Shown one piece after another: positions 32,990-45,840 of a stretch of 64,000 nt of DNA; within the stretch, counting starts at the first letter, position 1, and each line of letters opens with the position of its first letter. The stretch is from positions 2,942,097 to 3,006,096 of the forward strand of contig CAXIPT010000005.1 in the NCBI GenBank assembly GCA_964030475.1. Direction: 5' to 3'. The notes beneath the pieces are model-generated. The model did no database searches. It saw only the letters and a list, made by a program, of their open reading frames with translations, and had not been told where the DNA came from. The DNA is from Tethya wilhelma (taxonomy: Eukaryota; Porifera; Demospongiae; Tethyida; Tethyidae). Made by a program: the position numbers and the translations under genes.

Positions 32990-33589
32990 ATGCAGAGGGT
33001 TATGGTAGTCACTTTGTTTGGCCGTCTGTCTCATGGCCATTTCAATTCAATGGAATGTGCACGATTTAGGGTATGAATATTTAAATCACATCCTGCTTTG
33101 GTTGTGTGTCACTATAATATATACAAGCTGTGGAAAACACTTTCAAAGGTCACTATATATTGCCACATAACTAGACGGAGAAACCATACTACTAGAGGTC
33201 AGTGAAAGTTCCACGTGNCAGTATAGCTAGATATCCATTAGCGCTACCTGTTTGTGTAAAAATCTGGACAGAAGAGTTGATATTTTGTGTCTTTTGCAAG
33301 TTGGAAATTTCCCTAGCAACGCGGTGCGTGGGCATGTCCGACCACCCTTAACTTCGCACGTTTTAGTGCAGCACGATAATTTCAATTCATGTTCAGTAAT
33401 TACAATGCATGTGACCTATAAACTTTGACCTTTGCGGCATTTGTCCTGTACCTAACAGGAACCTTATGGAAACTAGTTTTAATTATTATTATTATTGTGT
33501 AATATATCATGCTACCTAAAGGCGCAGAATGTACAGAATGATAATAAAATTATAATGCAGAGACTAATAAATATTACTTGCAACACAAA
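32990..33589. other. Family B end fragment and unannotated sequence with an N
   Basis: 32992-33030 carries only the GCAGAGGGTTATGGTAGTC end of family B plus GTCTGTCTC. The rest is unrecognised; a single N lies at 33218 without duplicated flanks. Confidence 0.4.
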
Positions 33590-34430
33590 GAGATAACATA
33601 GTCCTCATCATCTTGAGTAGAATCAGGAGAGAGTCGGAGGTGTCGAAGTGTGTTCCCAATGAAAAGGTCTTGATCAGAGTACAATTTATAGTACCGAGAA
33701 TGAAAATGAGAGTTAAACCCAGCAAAAAAAACACCTTGGCACAACTGAAAAGAAAAATTTACCGAATGAAATTATTTTGAGAGAGGCAAGATCGTGACAG
33801 AAAAAAAAGGGTGCGATGAATAATTTGATTAAACGAACTACATAATTGAGCTGTACAGTGCAAAATTCTTGTATGACAGCGAGAGGGAAGGGAACAGATT
33901 TTCCTCAGCACATTGTTAAAACACACCTCCAGAGAGGACAACTGAGAACTATCAAGACACCAGAGACACAATCCATATGATAAAGAGACAATTAATAAGA
34001 TTGCAGCAGCTTGGTCTTTACTACAGGGTCACAACAGGAGAAAGTTTGAAGAGTAGAGTTGGCTTTGCGGGAGAAATCTCTGGTAATAGAATTATTATCA
34101 TGAGAGTCCGATAGGGCAGAGTTGAGAACATGGCCCAGATGTGTAACTGTGTCCTGAAAAGCAAATTGACTACCAGTTAGAAACAGGAGACTAAGAAAAG
34201 CAATTAAATCAGCTGTGTTTTTGAAGCATTAAAAGTGAGATTATAATTATTCATGAGCAAGGTCCTCACAGATTCTCAGTTGGATACGAAGTGCACTAGG
34301 AGAAGGTGCAAGAAAAACCACATCATCAGCATAACAGAGTACACCCACATAATAGTGATGAAAAAAGCACCCTGCACCACTTAGCGCGAGCCTTGAAATA
34401 AGTTTATTGATGTACACAGCAAACAAGATT
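33590..34430 (-). pseudogene. LINE reverse-transcriptase remnant (CR1/L2-like)
   Basis: The minus-strand frame reads FAVYINKLISRLALSGAG, then VGVLCYADDVVFLAPSPSAL; the YADD catalytic motif is at 34322-34333. It continues LRIQLRICEDL, NYNLTFNASKTQLI, VTHLGHVLNSALSD, ITRDFSRKANSTLQTFSC and LEVCFNNVLRKICSLPSRCH, the usual order of the RT thumb and C-terminal part of CR1/L2-like elements. Multiple frameshifts and stops are present, and there is no endonuclease. The 3' boundary is ragged near 33590. Confidence 0.85.
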
Positions 34431-34622
34431 CATAGGCAATAAATAATAAGGGAATACCCTATTGGACCATGTTTACGAAACTTGATTTACATAAGATAAC
34501 AACACGAAATCAATGATAGCACAACTGAATAAATAGGTATGGATCGTCAGCTAAAATTAATAATCTTATAAGTTTCAAAGTTCAATGTTCTCTATCTCCC
34601 CCCAAGTCTGTGACCAGGAAGC

Positions 34623-35021
34623 TTATGGCTTGTTGGTTGTAGACTGAGTCTCTTCGAGCTTTGAGTACAATCGTATCGGAGGTTTTCGTGCTCGTGATGA
34701 TCGACGTAGTGGTTGTGATGGTGCTGGTGGTGGGGATAGTTCTTGTGTGGGAGTTGGAGATGCTGTTAGTAATTGTTGATCAGCATCTAGCATTGGTTGG
34801 GGATCTGGGATTTCGTCAGTATGTTGCAGATCAGGTGGAGGGCTCAATCCAGTGTCTGGGTCTGCTATGTTGGGCTGTGACAGATGTGTTGTGGGTGGCA
34901 ATGCAGCATTGGGAGTGGGGTTTGATGTGGTTACACCTGAAGGTAGAGTCACTTGGCTCAAGTCATCAAGGATAGAGCGTCTTTCGGATGANATTAATGC
35001 ACTAACACCCTTCATCAGCAC
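34623..35021 (-). other. Pro/Ser/Thr-rich frame with retroelement-like basic tail
   Basis: A 132-codon frame with many Pro, Ser and Thr residues ends RRSSRARKPPIRLYSKLE. An RRSTR-RKPP-RL segment is common near the end of Ty3/gypsy-type polyproteins. The frame crosses the N at 34992, so its first ten codons come from a different contig and the full frame may be artificial. Confidence 0.35.
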
Positions 35022-35179
35022 ACCAGTATCACTTGAGGGAGGCTAGAATACATGCAGGTGATGTTCAAGACATTAAGGTTAGTGTATTTTGAGTGGGCAG
35101 AGATTTTGCTAGAGCTAATTTAATTAGTGGATCGTGAAGGGGTGTGTCCAAGATTACTATACATATATATCAAAATATT

Positions 35180-35650
35180 CCCAGTACGGTAGTACTGGGT
35201 ACATAGGAATGGCACGGATGGTCCATTAGTGCAATACAAATATTCACGCGAATAACTCTGCAAAAAATGAGCGTTTGGCACTAAAAGGCTTCTCAAGCTA
35301 CTATTTAGCTCATTCTCTTTCTAACAAGCCTAAAAACATGGCCTAAAACAATCGCTAAAGTACCAAAATAAAACATGCCAACCTCCAATTTTCTCCATCT
35401 TCTTCAGTCTTCTTCTTCTTCTTTTTCTTCTTCTATGTTATTTCAGCGTTTTCTCGAAAACTGTTCAGAGACACGATCAGGCAATACCAAAAGCAGAGAA
35501 ACTAAGTATATTCGTTCAAGAATCAGCTTCTGAAAGTTCGAGTGACTAGATACAAGGCGAAAAGCGCCTTCTCCGTATGGCAGCCATTCATTTCTACACT
35601 CATGCATAAATTCATAAGCTACTTGAAAATTTCAGGTTCTGGGGTACAGG
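35180..35650 (-). repeat. Family A repeat, copy 5, reversed
   Basis: Terminal hairpin CCCAGTACGGTAGTACTGGG at 35180-35199, followed by the reversed family A interior. Its partner at 49393-49863 is the same copy seen through the inverted duplication. Confidence 0.8.
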
Positions 35651-36560
35651 CAAATTAATTGCAAGACCGCACTGCACATTATTCAGTATATAGCAAAAAC
35701 TGCCCATTGCACAGTGCCAAGATTTTACACACTAGTTCAGCTATAATTTATGCTACTCTAGGCTTAATTTGGTTGTCAGCACAAGTTTAGCTAACTAAAA
35801 CGAAGAGCTCAAAATTTAGCAATTTTTGACGTCAAATATTTGCAACAGTAGGCTTAGTGGAGTGAATCAAAGCAGACACGCAGAAATCCAACTGTAATTG
35901 TGAGGGTCTAGCGAAGAGTTTTTAAAAAATCGCTTACTTGCTTGGGAAATATAGAGAAGTTTGTTGATTCTTGACTCACGCTGAGGCCGGTCTGCTCACT
36001 GTACGAGTGCTTCGTTCAATTTACTAAGTAGTATTCCACAAAAACTCTTCGCCAGTCCCTAGTCAGTATAAAAAACAAGCTCTGAAAGCACTAGAGCAAA
36101 GATGAACTGCCTTATCTATGGCTATGTTTGACGTCAAAAATTTTATGGCCATTATCTCCGCCATTTTGAACTAAACTGATACTGATTTTGACGAAAAAAT
36201 TTCGTTTCGTTTAATTAAATGCAAACGGTATCCCGGAACCTTAAATGACTACCCTTTTCAGATACACAGGTGTGCGTTATTTGGAATTCGAATATTCGCT
36301 TCCTGCCTGCAATACCTGAAGATTTCTTGCTGAACTCTCTGTAACTTTTCAGTCTTCAATATTTAGGAGGTGAATACTTTGTTACACTTATTATGTAGTT
36401 GTCACTATAACAAGATGTGCAAAGCAAGTACATTAAATTTGTTAATATCCCGGCAGCCTTCTGTACTTTTTCAATCACTGATAGCATAAAATTAATATCT
36501 ATGCTATTAGTGTACAAGTAACTACCATATACACGCACAAGATTCGTAGAATTATGAAAA
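35651..36560. other. No recognised gene
   Basis: Contains two TTTGACGTCAAA-like palindromes (near 35828 and 36128) but no coding frame of note. Confidence 0.4.
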
Positions 36561-36829
36561 AAAATGAGAACAAACAAGTGAAAAAAACATTGGAAATGTA
36601 GGAATGGCCAAATCGTAAAAAGAAAGCAACAAGATGGAATGGCTGTTTGAGTGTGTAAAGAATTATTCCTATGGGCAACATGCATGAGGGACTCGATCAA
36701 CATGGAAAGAGAATACTACATGCAGCCCACACAGGAAGAATTCTTTACACACTCAAACAGCCATTCCATCTTGTTTGCTTTCTTTTACGATTTGGCCATT
36801 CCTACATTTCCAATGTTTTTTTCACTTGT
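36561..36829. mobile_element. Foldback repeat, family C, near-perfect
   Basis: Arms 36561-36672 and about 36732-36829 are inverted copies (ACATTGGAAATGTAGGAATG, CAAATCGTAAAA, GATGGAATGGCTGTTTGAG). The arms are less diverged than those at 12818-13084, so this copy is younger. Confidence 0.8.
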
Positions 36830-36988
36830 ATAATTGAAAATGAAAGTGTTCAGGAGGTGCTGGAGTACATTTTCCTGCAAAAATTAGTGACCGGAAGTTG
36901 TCTTCGTACAAGTGACTGGAAATTAGACCACATCAAAGAGACTTCTTTAAAAACTGCAGACCGCATGCACTTAAAAAAACAACATAAA

Positions 36989-37620
36989 ATGAAGGCACCA
37001 AGGTGCATAACCCTTGGTGCGGGGTACATATAATCATACAGGCTGAATCTTATAAGTATTTTGATGGTATTTGATATATTATAGCAGCTTATTGTGTAGT
37101 CTAATATTATATTGTTATTTCTGTATAATGTAGTTGGATGAATCAATAAGCAGGTCTGCAGCTATGCTATGGGACTCGTTCAGGCTCGCCCCTCATGCTT
37201 GCCCCAAAATTTTAACAGGATGAATGGGTGTGGCCTCGAAGCTTAGCTCAGATAGGCTGAAAAGCCTCAGATTTCAGAAACTATAGGCTTTTGTTGCTTT
37301 GTAAAAGGACCTCAGGCCATTTCATATCAGTAGCTAAGCTTCTACTGTCTATGTTATGAAGCTAGCTCAGGCTCGTCCCTCAAAATTATGGGTGTGGCCT
37401 CGAAGCTTAGCGCTCAAAGAGGCTGAAAAGCTTCATATCTCAGGAACTACAGGCTTTTGTGGAATTCTTTGTGTAATTTTTTTAGATAATCTCGATTATT
37501 TTACCTTGGTATACCGCTTTTGAAGACTGGAGCTGCCATTCTTGAGATATAGTTGGAACACACACACACAGACAACACGACTACCATAACCCCTGCTGCG
37601 CATGCGCACCAAGGGTTAAC
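36989..37620 (+). repeat. Family B copy
   Basis: Starts ATGAAGGCACCAAGGTGC plus ATAACCCTTGGTGCGGGGTA and ends GACTACCATAACCCCTGCTG with GCGCACCAAGGGTTAAC. The inner CCTCGAAGCTTAGC..CTGAAAAGCCTCA segment is duplicated at about 37214-37280 and 37393-37460. An (AAC)n run follows at 37617-37640. Confidence 0.7.
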
Positions 37621-39715
37621 AACAACAACAACAACAACAAAAAAACTAGGCTTGATTGTATGGGTGTGTTGTGCATGCAATAGGAAAACAAGTTTGCAGG
37701 ATGGCTAGCGGAGAGTGTGTACTTCGAAGCTTGGCAGGCGTATCCAACCAAGCGTGTGTTGAGTGTGATTGACTTTTGACCACCTCTGACCTTTGACCCC
37801 TCTGCCACATAGGTGAGCTAAAAGTGAGTCTGTACAGGAAAACCAGGGCTGTATAAAATCCATTTTTCTTCTCTGGTGGAGAGGAGAGAGAGGCAGTGAG
37901 GTATGTGAGCTTGTAGGGTGTTTGTGTGTCTTGACTCACTCACAGGGAACAACTAACTAACAGGCGGCTTGCAAGACAACAGATGAGCAAAAGAAAACGT
38001 ATGTTGAAAAAAAACGAAAAACTGCTCTCCAAGTCTGTAGAAGGCTTTTTGTACTATGCATACACTTTTGACAACCACATTCTCTCACAAAATGTCTAAC
38101 AGGTAAACAGGAAAACTGCTCCCACCCAGTCAAAAACCAGCATGATATTCTATTATAATATTTACTTCATTTTATATTCAATATTCCCCAAAACTCTGTC
38201 ATCTTAATATTATGCCTTCATTTCATTTTTACTTCAATTGAGATTCACATTGATTGTCCCTTTCTTAACTTCTTCATAGCCAAACACATACTCCGCCATC
38301 TTTCAATGATTTCTACTATTATAATCATAACCTGCACTGTGTGTATCTAAGTTATGACCTGCTTCCATCCAGTCTTTTGTGGATGGCCCATGTACAAATG
38401 ATGTTTCTAATCACAGTGTACGTCGAATTTTATTGTACATTTATACTCTGTCTGAGCTGAGTTGGCCATCCGGTTTACCATCCATGTGTTGAATGTGAAG
38501 AATGCGCAGCGCCATAAATGAGTTGCATGTGAGCTCTACAAATACTCTATGTAAATGTCACATGATACAAAGGTGAGAGCAAGCGTTAGGAATGCTAAAC
38601 GGCTCGCATTGGAAGTTTTGTTTCTCCAAGTTCCAAGAAGAGCAGCAAAGTGCTTTTTATATGTTATTTGGGTTGGAGAGCTGAGCAGATTCATCCAAGT
38701 CCTGTCCAATTTGCATTTGAGTTATTCGTGCAAAAGCAAGTGCCAACTCAGCTCAGACAGAGTATAGACTAACTGTTGTTAAGAGAACATTACGGCGTTA
38801 GGCAGTATTCCGTGTTGCTGGTCTGGAATACTTAACGTCCAGCCAGGGCACATGCAAGCAAACAAAAATACTATGTATTAATGTTCAGGGCAGCAGCTGG
38901 GAGTCCACTTAGTGGTCCTCTGCTATAGACTATCAGATCTGGATCGAATATGCCCTCTTGGACTTTATTCTGGAGCAACATCACTGCACTGCTAGAGATC
39001 ACTGGACTAGCTTTTGACTTATATCTAGATCTTCTCTTCATCACAGGTGTCTATGCATGGTTTTTGCCACTTCCTTTGACTATCAGAAGTGTTATGTTCT
39101 TCATACCAATTATCTTGGCAAAAAGATAGATCAGGAAGCTTAGGATACTGCAGCTGTAAAGGACAAGTTGATGAGATATCTTCTATTTGCATACATGACT
39201 AGGTGTGCATTTATTAGAAAATTGACATTCTACACAATTGAAGAAAAATGTTTTGCACCAATTTAAATTTTATTGAAGAGTACGTAGTGGTATATGCAAA
39301 AAAAAACTACTGTACTCATGATCAGTAGTGTTGTTTTGCTAAATTTTTTGTCACAACTTTCATCAGTGGCGTAGGGAGGGGCACAGGGGGGCATTTGCAC
39401 CCCCTTTTTTTCAGTCGTGAAAATTACACTTTGGTATTATAATGCGCTATTTTTTGGTGTAATTACTTAGTGGTCATCTTTGGCCAGAATTCAATACAGA
39501 ACACAACTTTTACAAAGTTTTCGAGAGCGTTCGATCTAGCAAGCGCTTGCTATGATTCAATTTTAATGAATGGGAGGGGCTAAAAATAGCTAATTAAGTT
39601 TCCAGTCGTGCAAAATATATTACTGCTCCCTCTTTTCTAAAATCCCTAATTAATTATCAATCTCTGTCATCCCCTTGGAAGTCATGACAATCTGAGTGCA
39701 TGCAAACAAGTTTTC
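37621..39715. other. No recognised gene
   Basis: Frames up to 97 codons are shadows without motifs. At 39366 a CAGTGGCGTAGGGAGGGG start resembles the left end of a CAGTGG-type MITE, but I find no matching right end. Confidence 0.4.
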
Positions 39716-41523
39716 TTCCCACATTTACTTTTAAGAGGTAAATAGTTGCTCCAGTGGCACTTTCGGCAACTACAGTGACAAATAGGCAGTCCTGGTAAAT
39801 TTTCTACCTTTAATGTGGAGGTAAGGTATACAGATATAGTACGTATCATACGTGATACCTCTGCTATATGGTAACTGTACTTGGTATAGTGTTTATACTT
39901 CTCGTTAGTTATGGTGATGCGTCTGTACAACCCTCACTGCTTTTGAATTACTCTTGAGGCTAATGTGCTCAAAAACTTGAGCATTAATTATTCCATTTAG
40001 CAATGCCTTAAAATAACCGCATTATTCCTGCAAATTTTCCTACTATTCTTTTAATTTCTATTATTATTCCTGATTTTTGAGACTCACGCAACTACAAATA
40101 ATAATCACTTCTGATTCAGTTGTGACACAGTTGTCCTCATTTTTGTGCTTCAAAGGCTTTATTGCCAGATTTACTACTTTAGATCACTCCCATCCCTCTC
40201 TGAGGTGACCTTTGACCCATACAGTTAGTTGCCACGCCCTTGCCACACCCTCTCTGGTCATTTTTCAAGAGCACTCTGTCTGTACTCCGTCTGTACAAAT
40301 GATGCCAAGTGTAACTGAACTCAAACTCGAAGTCATCTGCGACTGTCTATGAGGTCTGAGGCCAAGGCATGAGTGATTTTTTGTAATCTAGCTACATTTT
40401 CTCCCGTTTACTCCTCCCAAAATGAATTATTCCCCATTATGCTCAAAGGTACTATTATTTCGGAAATTATTTGCCGCACCTCTGCAGCTCAGGCAGTTCT
40501 GTGAAGTATGTTTGGACCCTTGGTCCTTGGTCACGACTAGGCCTTAGAAGAGGCTTGCCGACAGCAGCTCTTCGATCTGTTACATCCTATATACCGGGTC
40601 TTGGATGAACAATAGTAATATTTATTTTTTGTGTGTGTCTTACTTTTATGCTGTTTAGGGAGGCATGTATTTCCTGTTGGTTTTCTCTCTTTTTCCTAAA
40701 TGGTTTTTGAAGAGGTTTTCCCCTGAGTAGGCTGGCCACTTACTCTAAATCCTTTTCATATTTGGTTTGGCCCCTAACTGTTCTTTGCTTGCTATTAGTT
40801 GTGAGTCATTCTTAATATTGTCTCCGTTGTTTGGTGGTTGGCCACGCAACAGTGGTGGCTGTTGTGTGTGTGGATTGAGTTTTTCTCATTCCTCTTTCCT
40901 GTCCCTGCACCTCTATTGCCAAAACCACAATATCCAGTTTGACCATGAATATAGCGTCTAGAATGCATGACACATGGAGTTAAGTACGTACACTACAGAA
41001 CAAAATTGTGGCTTCCCACTAGCACTCCCTATGAGGCCTTGTATGCATGCTAAAGAGAACCTCTGAGCAAGGTTGAAGACTTAACTTTGTTGTGCTAGAT
41101 TTTTAGCATTTTGTATTTGGGACAGTCAGTCCATTCCTACTCTATATACTACCGTACATATGATTTTGCAAGTGAAAATGAATCTGTCTGGGATAATTTT
41201 AACTACGGTACATAATAGGTAAGATCAATTGATAGATCATCATTATGGATAGGCTCTGGGATTAGAATAGGTAAGATTATCACAATATCAGGCTCAGCCT
41301 TGGTATTACTGATCCCATGAACATATGGCTATAGCTAGCCAATTCAGGAAAAGAAGAAAGCGGGTTCCAGTTAATAAGAGGATTAAATAGCAGAAGCCTG
41401 GATCAGGGCTGCCTATCCCAGTCAGGCAGGTCAGGCTATAGCCGGACCACTTTTTACAGCAAAGTACTGGTAATGGTCGTCAGAAAAAGGTAAAGGACTT
41501 CACCGCTACATGTACCACGCGAT
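39716..41523 (+). repeat. First copy of an exact 1,808-bp tandem duplication
   Basis: Identical in all compared segments and in length to 41525-43332, from which it is separated by the single N at 41524. It contains no recognised gene. Confidence 0.92.
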
Positions 41524-41524
41524 N

Positions 41525-43332
41525 TTCCCACATTTACTTTTAAGAGGTAAATAGTTGCTCCAGTGGCACTTTCGGCAACTACAGTGACAAATAGGCAGTC
41601 CTGGTAAATTTTCTACCTTTAATGTGGAGGTAAGGTATACAGATATAGTACGTATCATACGTGATACCTCTGCTATATGGTAACTGTACTTGGTATAGTG
41701 TTTATACTTCTCGTTAGTTATGGTGATGCGTCTGTACAACCCTCACTGCTTTTGAATTACTCTTGAGGCTAATGTGCTCAAAAACTTGAGCATTAATTAT
41801 TCCATTTAGCAATGCCTTAAAATAACCGCATTATTCCTGCAAATTTTCCTACTATTCTTTTAATTTCTATTATTATTCCTGATTTTTGAGACTCACGCAA
41901 CTACAAATAATAATCACTTCTGATTCAGTTGTGACACAGTTGTCCTCATTTTTGTGCTTCAAAGGCTTTATTGCCAGATTTACTACTTTAGATCACTCCC
42001 ATCCCTCTCTGAGGTGACCTTTGACCCATACAGTTAGTTGCCACGCCCTTGCCACACCCTCTCTGGTCATTTTTCAAGAGCACTCTGTCTGTACTCCGTC
42101 TGTACAAATGATGCCAAGTGTAACTGAACTCAAACTCGAAGTCATCTGCGACTGTCTATGAGGTCTGAGGCCAAGGCATGAGTGATTTTTTGTAATCTAG
42201 CTACATTTTCTCCCGTTTACTCCTCCCAAAATGAATTATTCCCCATTATGCTCAAAGGTACTATTATTTCGGAAATTATTTGCCGCACCTCTGCAGCTCA
42301 GGCAGTTCTGTGAAGTATGTTTGGACCCTTGGTCCTTGGTCACGACTAGGCCTTAGAAGAGGCTTGCCGACAGCAGCTCTTCGATCTGTTACATCCTATA
42401 TACCGGGTCTTGGATGAACAATAGTAATATTTATTTTTTGTGTGTGTCTTACTTTTATGCTGTTTAGGGAGGCATGTATTTCCTGTTGGTTTTCTCTCTT
42501 TTTCCTAAATGGTTTTTGAAGAGGTTTTCCCCTGAGTAGGCTGGCCACTTACTCTAAATCCTTTTCATATTTGGTTTGGCCCCTAACTGTTCTTTGCTTG
42601 CTATTAGTTGTGAGTCATTCTTAATATTGTCTCCGTTGTTTGGTGGTTGGCCACGCAACAGTGGTGGCTGTTGTGTGTGTGGATTGAGTTTTTCTCATTC
42701 CTCTTTCCTGTCCCTGCACCTCTATTGCCAAAACCACAATATCCAGTTTGACCATGAATATAGCGTCTAGAATGCATGACACATGGAGTTAAGTACGTAC
42801 ACTACAGAACAAAATTGTGGCTTCCCACTAGCACTCCCTATGAGGCCTTGTATGCATGCTAAAGAGAACCTCTGAGCAAGGTTGAAGACTTAACTTTGTT
42901 GTGCTAGATTTTTAGCATTTTGTATTTGGGACAGTCAGTCCATTCCTACTCTATATACTACCGTACATATGATTTTGCAAGTGAAAATGAATCTGTCTGG
43001 GATAATTTTAACTACGGTACATAATAGGTAAGATCAATTGATAGATCATCATTATGGATAGGCTCTGGGATTAGAATAGGTAAGATTATCACAATATCAG
43101 GCTCAGCCTTGGTATTACTGATCCCATGAACATATGGCTATAGCTAGCCAATTCAGGAAAAGAAGAAAGCGGGTTCCAGTTAATAAGAGGATTAAATAGC
43201 AGAAGCCTGGATCAGGGCTGCCTATCCCAGTCAGGCAGGTCAGGCTATAGCCGGACCACTTTTTACAGCAAAGTACTGGTAATGGTCGTCAGAAAAAGGT
43301 AAAGGACTTCACCGCTACATGTACCACGCGAT
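41525..43332 (+). repeat. Second copy of the 1,808-bp tandem duplication
   Basis: Offset of exactly 1,809 bases from the first copy. This copy continues into unique sequence at 43333 (GCGTTAATG), while the first copy stops at the N. Confidence 0.92.
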
Positions 43333-43624
43333 GCGTTAATGTACGTGGAAGCAATAATTGACATAGCTCACTGCACTACGCAGCAGTTTTGGTGACTTTT
43401 TAGCGGTGTAAATGTAACTAGCCCTTTGCTCAACACTTATATTTTAATATTGTTAAGTAATAGAGTATAAAATCCTGCTCAAATCACACCAAATTGCTCC
43501 CAAGAAAGGCCAAAATTCAAAAAATTTTCTGGGGGGGGGCATGCCCCCAGACTCCCCTAGAATAGTGCCACCTCCGGTGGCAATGCCGGACCACTCCTTA
43601 ATACCTAGAGGCGGCCCTGTGGAT
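43208..43624. mobile_element. MITE-like element with TGGAT duplication
   Basis: Ends CAGGGCTGCC (43213) and GGCGGCCCTG (to 43619) are inverted copies with one mismatch and are flanked by TGGAT on both sides. The interior holds a run of nine G followed by CATGCCCCC. No coding capacity; the short TIR makes the call moderate. Confidence 0.5.
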
Positions 43625-44144
43625 AGTGATACTGACCTCGGTACTATGGAAAGTGACTCCAGCTCTATATTCCTACAATGGGATCCTGTGGACAATTATT
43701 ATAATGATCATAAATCAACTAGTGACAATCTCAAGCCTCAGCACACTACTGACGAGGAGAAATGCAGCCACTACATGGGACAAACTTAATGAACTGTATC
43801 ACTATGCGTAAGGTATATAAGTACTACATCAGCGTCAGATTGTTGCGAACCTAATGTATACCTATAAAAAACTCAACTACCACGTTGGGCTACAAAACAG
43901 TTACTACAGCCTTCATTAAGCTGTCGCCCTCATGCAATACTAGTAACCACACTCATGCATTACAGCCCAGTGAAGGATGTATTATCTATAACAATCTCTC
44001 AAGGTACATTAGTCTATCTCTCAGGCGTGTGACGAAGTAAGATTGATTTTCAGTTGTAGATTCAGTGAAAAAAAAGACACCTGTTCCACACTGTTGGAAA
44101 TGCTAAAATTTTCTATGCACTTCTGATGTCATTGACGTACCGTC

Positions 44145-45030
44145 ATATACTAGGCCCTCCCGCTTTTCAACGTGTAACTTGAAGAGCTGGGAGGAGTGGG
44201 AACGAGGCTAGTAGATGTGTGTGTGGCCACTTTTTGTGTTTGGGACTGATGATGGATTGACTCTATATAAAAATTGTACTTTGAATTATGGCCAGTATTA
44301 CACAGGGTACCCGAGCTTTCATGGATCACTTACCTGATGGCGTATATGAACATCCTTCTTCAAGTCTCAAGGAACAAAGTCCATTGCATGAGAAGCCCAA
44401 TGCTTCAACTTGATCTCTGAAAGCTGTTATTCAACAACACAGCATATTGGCTCCAAGAAAAAAAGAAAGAGGAGCTCCTCCAAAAGCAAGACACTGTGCT
44501 GCCGAATTTTAAGACAATCTTACAAGAATGAATGGAAGTCAAAGCAAGAGGCACTTGTATGTGTGCAGAAAAAAGCTCATCAAAATCTATGAAGATAAAT
44601 ACGCTCAAGGTTTAGCTTAAGTTCAGGAAGAAGGTCCTCAAACAAACTCATTCTGACAAAGAATTTTCTTTTCTCTACAAACAAGTGACAATTTACTGTG
44701 GATGACCTGTTGCAAAACCTGTTGAAGTTAATCATTTAATGTACATCCAATTTTGCTCAGCAGATGTTTATAGGCAAGGGGATTCTACACTGCTGGAAAG
44801 ACAGTGATGGTCCTTAACGGTGGTATTTGTTCCTGAACTGACACCTAGTTTAATGTGTAGTATAACCTGGAGAAAGTTCTGTCTCTGAAAATGGTGACTT
44901 AAAATTTATTGTATTCATTTTTTTCCCTCACATTTCGTATGATTTCCTGTTGTAGTAGATGTGTAGCCTCGTACCAGGCCACACCCTCTTATAGTGCTAC
45001 ACACTAAGAATCGGGAGGGCCTGGTATATA
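44145..45030. mobile_element. Element with TATAYYAGGCCCTCCCG ends
   Basis: ATATACTAGGCCCTCCCGCT on the left faces (read inverted) TATATACCAGGCCCTCCCGA on the right. Inner parts of both ends also share GAACGAGGCTAG / GTAGCCTCGTACC in inverted orientation. Inside, a short frame beginning at 44289 (MASITQGTRAFMDHLPDGVY) runs to 44408 and is followed by decayed basic sequence. I do not recognise it. Confidence 0.5.
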
Positions 45031-45418
45031 ACAGCACGTGAGGTCGAACAGTGGTCGAACCCTATCATAGTTGTGACGTAGGCAAACTAAAACATGTCAC
45101 TTCCGTTTTGCGAAAAGAGAAATTTTTGGCAAACAACAAGCCCTTGGAGCTCATCACGCTAGCGAGACTACTTGAGGGAAGTTGCTAGCCATTGCCAGTA
45201 CAGCTCAACGTGGTTTTTCGCCATAATTTTCAACTTTCCAAGTAAGTAAAAGGTAATTTTACCAGCTGCTGATCTATGTAAGTTTGTCAGACAACTTATG
45301 ATAGACTCAATAGTGTTCAGTGTTTAGAATCAGAGCTTAGCTACTGTACGCTATTGCCATCTTCATTGCTGTCTTTGAACGCCTTGTAAATATCAGAGTT
45401 TGGTGGACTGTGCTTTCG

Positions 45419-45838
45419 GCCTCCTTGTGAAATTATAGTCTTTTCGTTAGAAGCTGTTACGTAACTGTTTGCACTTAGTGCCATTCTTTTGCCAGAAATA
45501 CTTTACACAGATCTTTTTTACATAATGCTCGAGGCTAGTAGATGTGTGTGTGGCCACTTTTTGTGTTTTGGGGCCTCCTTATTAAATTATAGTCTTTTCG
45601 TTAGAAGCTGTTATGTAACTGTTTGCACTTAGTGCCATTCTTTTGCCAGAAATACTTTACACAGATCTTTTTTACATAATGCTTGAGGCTAGTAGATGTG
45701 TGTGTGGCCACTTTTTGTGTTTTGGGGCCTCCTTATTAAATTATAGTCTTTTTGTTAGAAGCTGTTATGTAACTGTTTGCACTTAGTGTCATTCTTTAGC
45801 CGGAAATACTTTACACAGATCTTTTTTACATAATGCTC
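45419..45838 (+). repeat. Tandem array, ~2.7 units of 154 bp
   Basis: Units begin at GAGGCTAGTAGATGTGTGTG (45531, 45685), preceded by a partial unit from 45419; the offset is 154 bp. Units differ at only a few positions. The unit start is shared with the element at 44206-44240, suggesting the array grew from a piece of that element. Confidence 0.85.
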
Positions 45839-45840
45839 GT

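Larger units (their letters stand above)
34993..37306 (+). repeat. Left copy of an exact-length 2,314-bp inverted repeat
   Basis: Its reverse complement is 47736-50049. Both copies have the same length and begin at the base after an N (34992 and 47735). All segments I compared are identical, including a family A copy, a family C foldback and part of a family B copy. Confidence 0.92.

Noticed and set aside
36356..37146. Open frames of 98-120 codons shared by 36356-37146 and 47896-48686
   Set aside because: They lie in foldback and family B repeats within the inverted duplication. Their apparent conservation is duplication of the same DNA, and no protein motif is present.
40767..40961. 64-codon frame repeated identically at 42576-42770
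   Set aside because: The identity results from the 1,808-bp tandem duplication at an N, not from protein conservation. No known motif.
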